The notes beneath the pieces are model-generated. The model was not told the DNA's origin. It ran no database searches and saw only the letters and a program-made list of their open reading frames with translations. A stretch of DNA of 64,000 nt, from contig CAJUED010000014.1 of NCBI GenBank assembly GCA_910585075.1, positions 1 through 64,000 on the forward strand. Direction: 5' to 3'. The number at the start of each line of letters is the position of its first letter. The stretch's first letter is position 1. Shown one piece after another: positions 62,803-64,000 of this stretch. This stretch comes from an uncultured Lachnospiraceae bacterium. GTDB taxonomy: Bacteria > Bacillota > Clostridia > Lachnospirales > Lachnospiraceae. A program made the translations under genes and the position numbers.

Positions 62803-64000
62803 ATGAAAAAAATATCTGAGATAATCCTTAAATTCCTAAGCATATTATATAAAATCCTTCCATTTTTCATTGGAATGTATTGTTATTATCCCGTTTTTAT
62901 CAATCAGGAGGAACGTATCTATCCGTTCCTGGACTGCCTTTATGCGTCTATCAAGCTTTATTCCGGGAGCACGGAAAGCGGGATAGCGGTTGGAGGCCTC
63001 CTTCAGCTTGCCCGTTTTATGGCATTAGCGGCAACCTTAAGCATTGTCATTAACCTGCTCAATAAGGTGAATGATGTGATTAACGGGATGAAGCTTTTCA
63101 ACCCGAATGTAACGGTGGTTTACGGTGATTCAGGTTACGCGGAATATATAGTTGAGAGCCTAAGCCCCGGAGTGCGGATACGGGGAGAGGATAAATTTAT
63201 AAAGAGCGCCGCAAGGTATCTGCTGATGTTTTCAAGTGACACGGAGAACCTTGAATTTTACAATAAATATTATGAATCTCTGAAGGATAAAAACGTATAT
63301 ATTATGCTGGAGGATATTGCAAGGCAGAACATAGAAAATCCCCGGATCACGGTTTTCAGTATTGCGGAAAACTGTGCAAGGCAGTACTGGAAGGATTACC
63401 CGGCAGTACGGAATGAAAAAATTGCAATCATTGGCTTTGAAAATATAGGAAAAAATATACTGCTCTACGGTCTTCAAATGAATCTGCTCGATCCGGAGCA
63501 GCATTTTGAATATCATGTTTATGGAGATGGGAAGCAGTTTCGGCGGGAACACACGGAGCTTGACAGGATGACTCCTGATGAAATTATTTTTCATGATGAC
63601 GGGGTCTATGAGCTTTCGGAAATGTCTGATTTTGACCGTATTATCATATGCGGCGGCCGGGATGAAAATCAGAATATTGCAATTGCAAGCAAGCTGCTGG
63701 TTGGGGCGCCCTTGCACCATCAAATTTACATTTACGCGCCCAATGGGGATATTATAACCAATCTTTTTGGAAACGACAGGCTTATATGTTTTGGAATTGC
63801 ACGGCAGACAGCTTCCGCCGATATCATTTTTAATGAAAAGACCATGGAAGACGCCCGCAGACAGCACGAATTTTACTATAAGCAGTATGGCGGGACTCCA
63901 TGGGAAAAGCTTGACAGCTTTAAGCGCTATTCCAATGTAAGCTCCTCGGACTATATGTACACCATAAAGCGACTGCTGAAAGAAGGAGTGGCGGAGGAAA
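62803..64000 (+). CDS. Membrane protein with TrkA-N-like Rossmann domain and RyR-like segment (partial)
   Basis: The gene runs off the right edge; 399 residues are visible. Two membrane helices are likely (about 8-30 and 70-92). A soluble part begins VVYGDSGYAEYIVESL and contains a second Rossmann-type loop IAIIGFENIGKN (207-218) as in TrkA-N/RCK proteins. The segment WEKLDSFKRYSN (367-378), preceded by ARRQHEFYYKQYGG, resembles the RyR domain found after TrkA-N domains in some bacterial proteins. Such proteins are thought to be nucleotide-sensing channels or signalling ATPases, but function is not established. ATG 62803 or 62797 is the start. Confidence 0.6.
   Translation, partial: MKKISEIILKFLSILYKILPFFIGMYCYYPVFINQEERIYPFLDCLYASIKLYSGSTESGIAVGGLLQLARFMALAATLSIVINLLNKVNDVINGMKLFNPNVTVVYGDSGYAEYIVESLSPGVRIRGEDKFIKSAARYLLMFSSDTENLEFYNKYYESLKDKNVYIMLEDIARQNIENPRITVFSIAENCARQYWKDYPAVRNEKIAIIGFENIGKNILLYGLQMNLLDPEQHFEYHVYGDGKQFRREHTELDRMTPDEIIFHDDGVYELSEMSDFDRIIICGGRDENQNIAIASKLLVGAPLHHQIYIYAPNGDIITNLFGNDRLICFGIARQTASADIIFNEKTMEDARRQHEFYYKQYGGTPWEKLDSFKRYSNVSSSDYMYTIKRLLKEGVAEE

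Overview
The window looks like chromosomal DNA of a low-to-moderate GC anaerobic Firmicute, most probably a member of the Lachnospiraceae (Clostridia). This is inferred from the block DUF177-rpmF-plsX-acpP-rnc-smc-ftsY, the pta-ackA pair, strong AGGAGG-type ribosome binding sites, many ATG/GTG/TTG starts and near-consensus sigma-A promoters with 17-nt spacers. No species is claimed. Almost all genes are on the + strand; only a BlaR1-like gene, tmcAL and a small EamA-type transporter are on the - strand (32.7-36.5 kb). No prophage, insertion sequence or CRISPR array was seen.

Layout. 1-1.2 kb: 3' end of a 23S rRNA, a terminator, then cheV. 1.4-4.9 kb: a divergent Sir2-like protein and a repeat-rich membrane protein of 868 aa that overlaps hisH. 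4.9-7.2 kb: hisH, hisF, ung. 7.3-9.7 kb: a TrmB-type regulator overlapping a lysA-type decarboxylase, then tRNA-Leu(CAA). 9.9-19.3 kb: nagB, a small zinc-finger membrane protein, polA-coaE-FtsA-like gene, an MBL hydrolase, and the ACT/UPF0210 pair. 19.4-30.6 kb: an envelope and transport region with two large lipoproteins that fuse a propeller-like segment to a solute-binding domain, two sugar-type ABC permeases, an HlyD-like adaptor, a MacB-core-like membrane protein and a small lipoprotein; no ATPase gene is present. 30.7-32.6 kb: a TPP-riboswitch-like leader and thiD-thiE. 32.7-36.5 kb: the - strand genes. 36.7-41.6 kb: four poorly characterised genes (DUF4299-like protein, lipoprotein, two-helix membrane protein, Sel1-repeat protein). 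41.9-44.1 kb: pta-ackA (acetate and ATP formation). 44.4-51.8 kb: ribosome, lipid, RNA-processing, chromosome and secretion housekeeping block. 52.0-62.5 kb: ilvA, a YitT protein, a Fic protein, a GH25 muramidase overlapping an AraC regulator, an M16C peptidase and asnS. 62.8-64 kb: a membrane protein with a Rossmann (TrkA-N-like) domain and a RyR-like tail, cut by the window edge.

The intergenic spaces are rich in structured DNA. A GTAACAGTTCAGCC-type motif recurs at four or five places, a second element carrying TTTATGCACAG recurs at about 1.2 kb and 57.7 kb, and there are long palindromes at 44.2, 51.8, 53.3 and 62.5 kb. The most interesting leads are the edge TrkA-N/RyR-like protein, the thi leader whose 5' half departs from the canonical TPP aptamer, the Sir2-like protein that appears to lack the catalytic histidine, the ATPase-less transport/adaptor cluster, and the orphan BlaR1-like gene with tandem operator-like sites.
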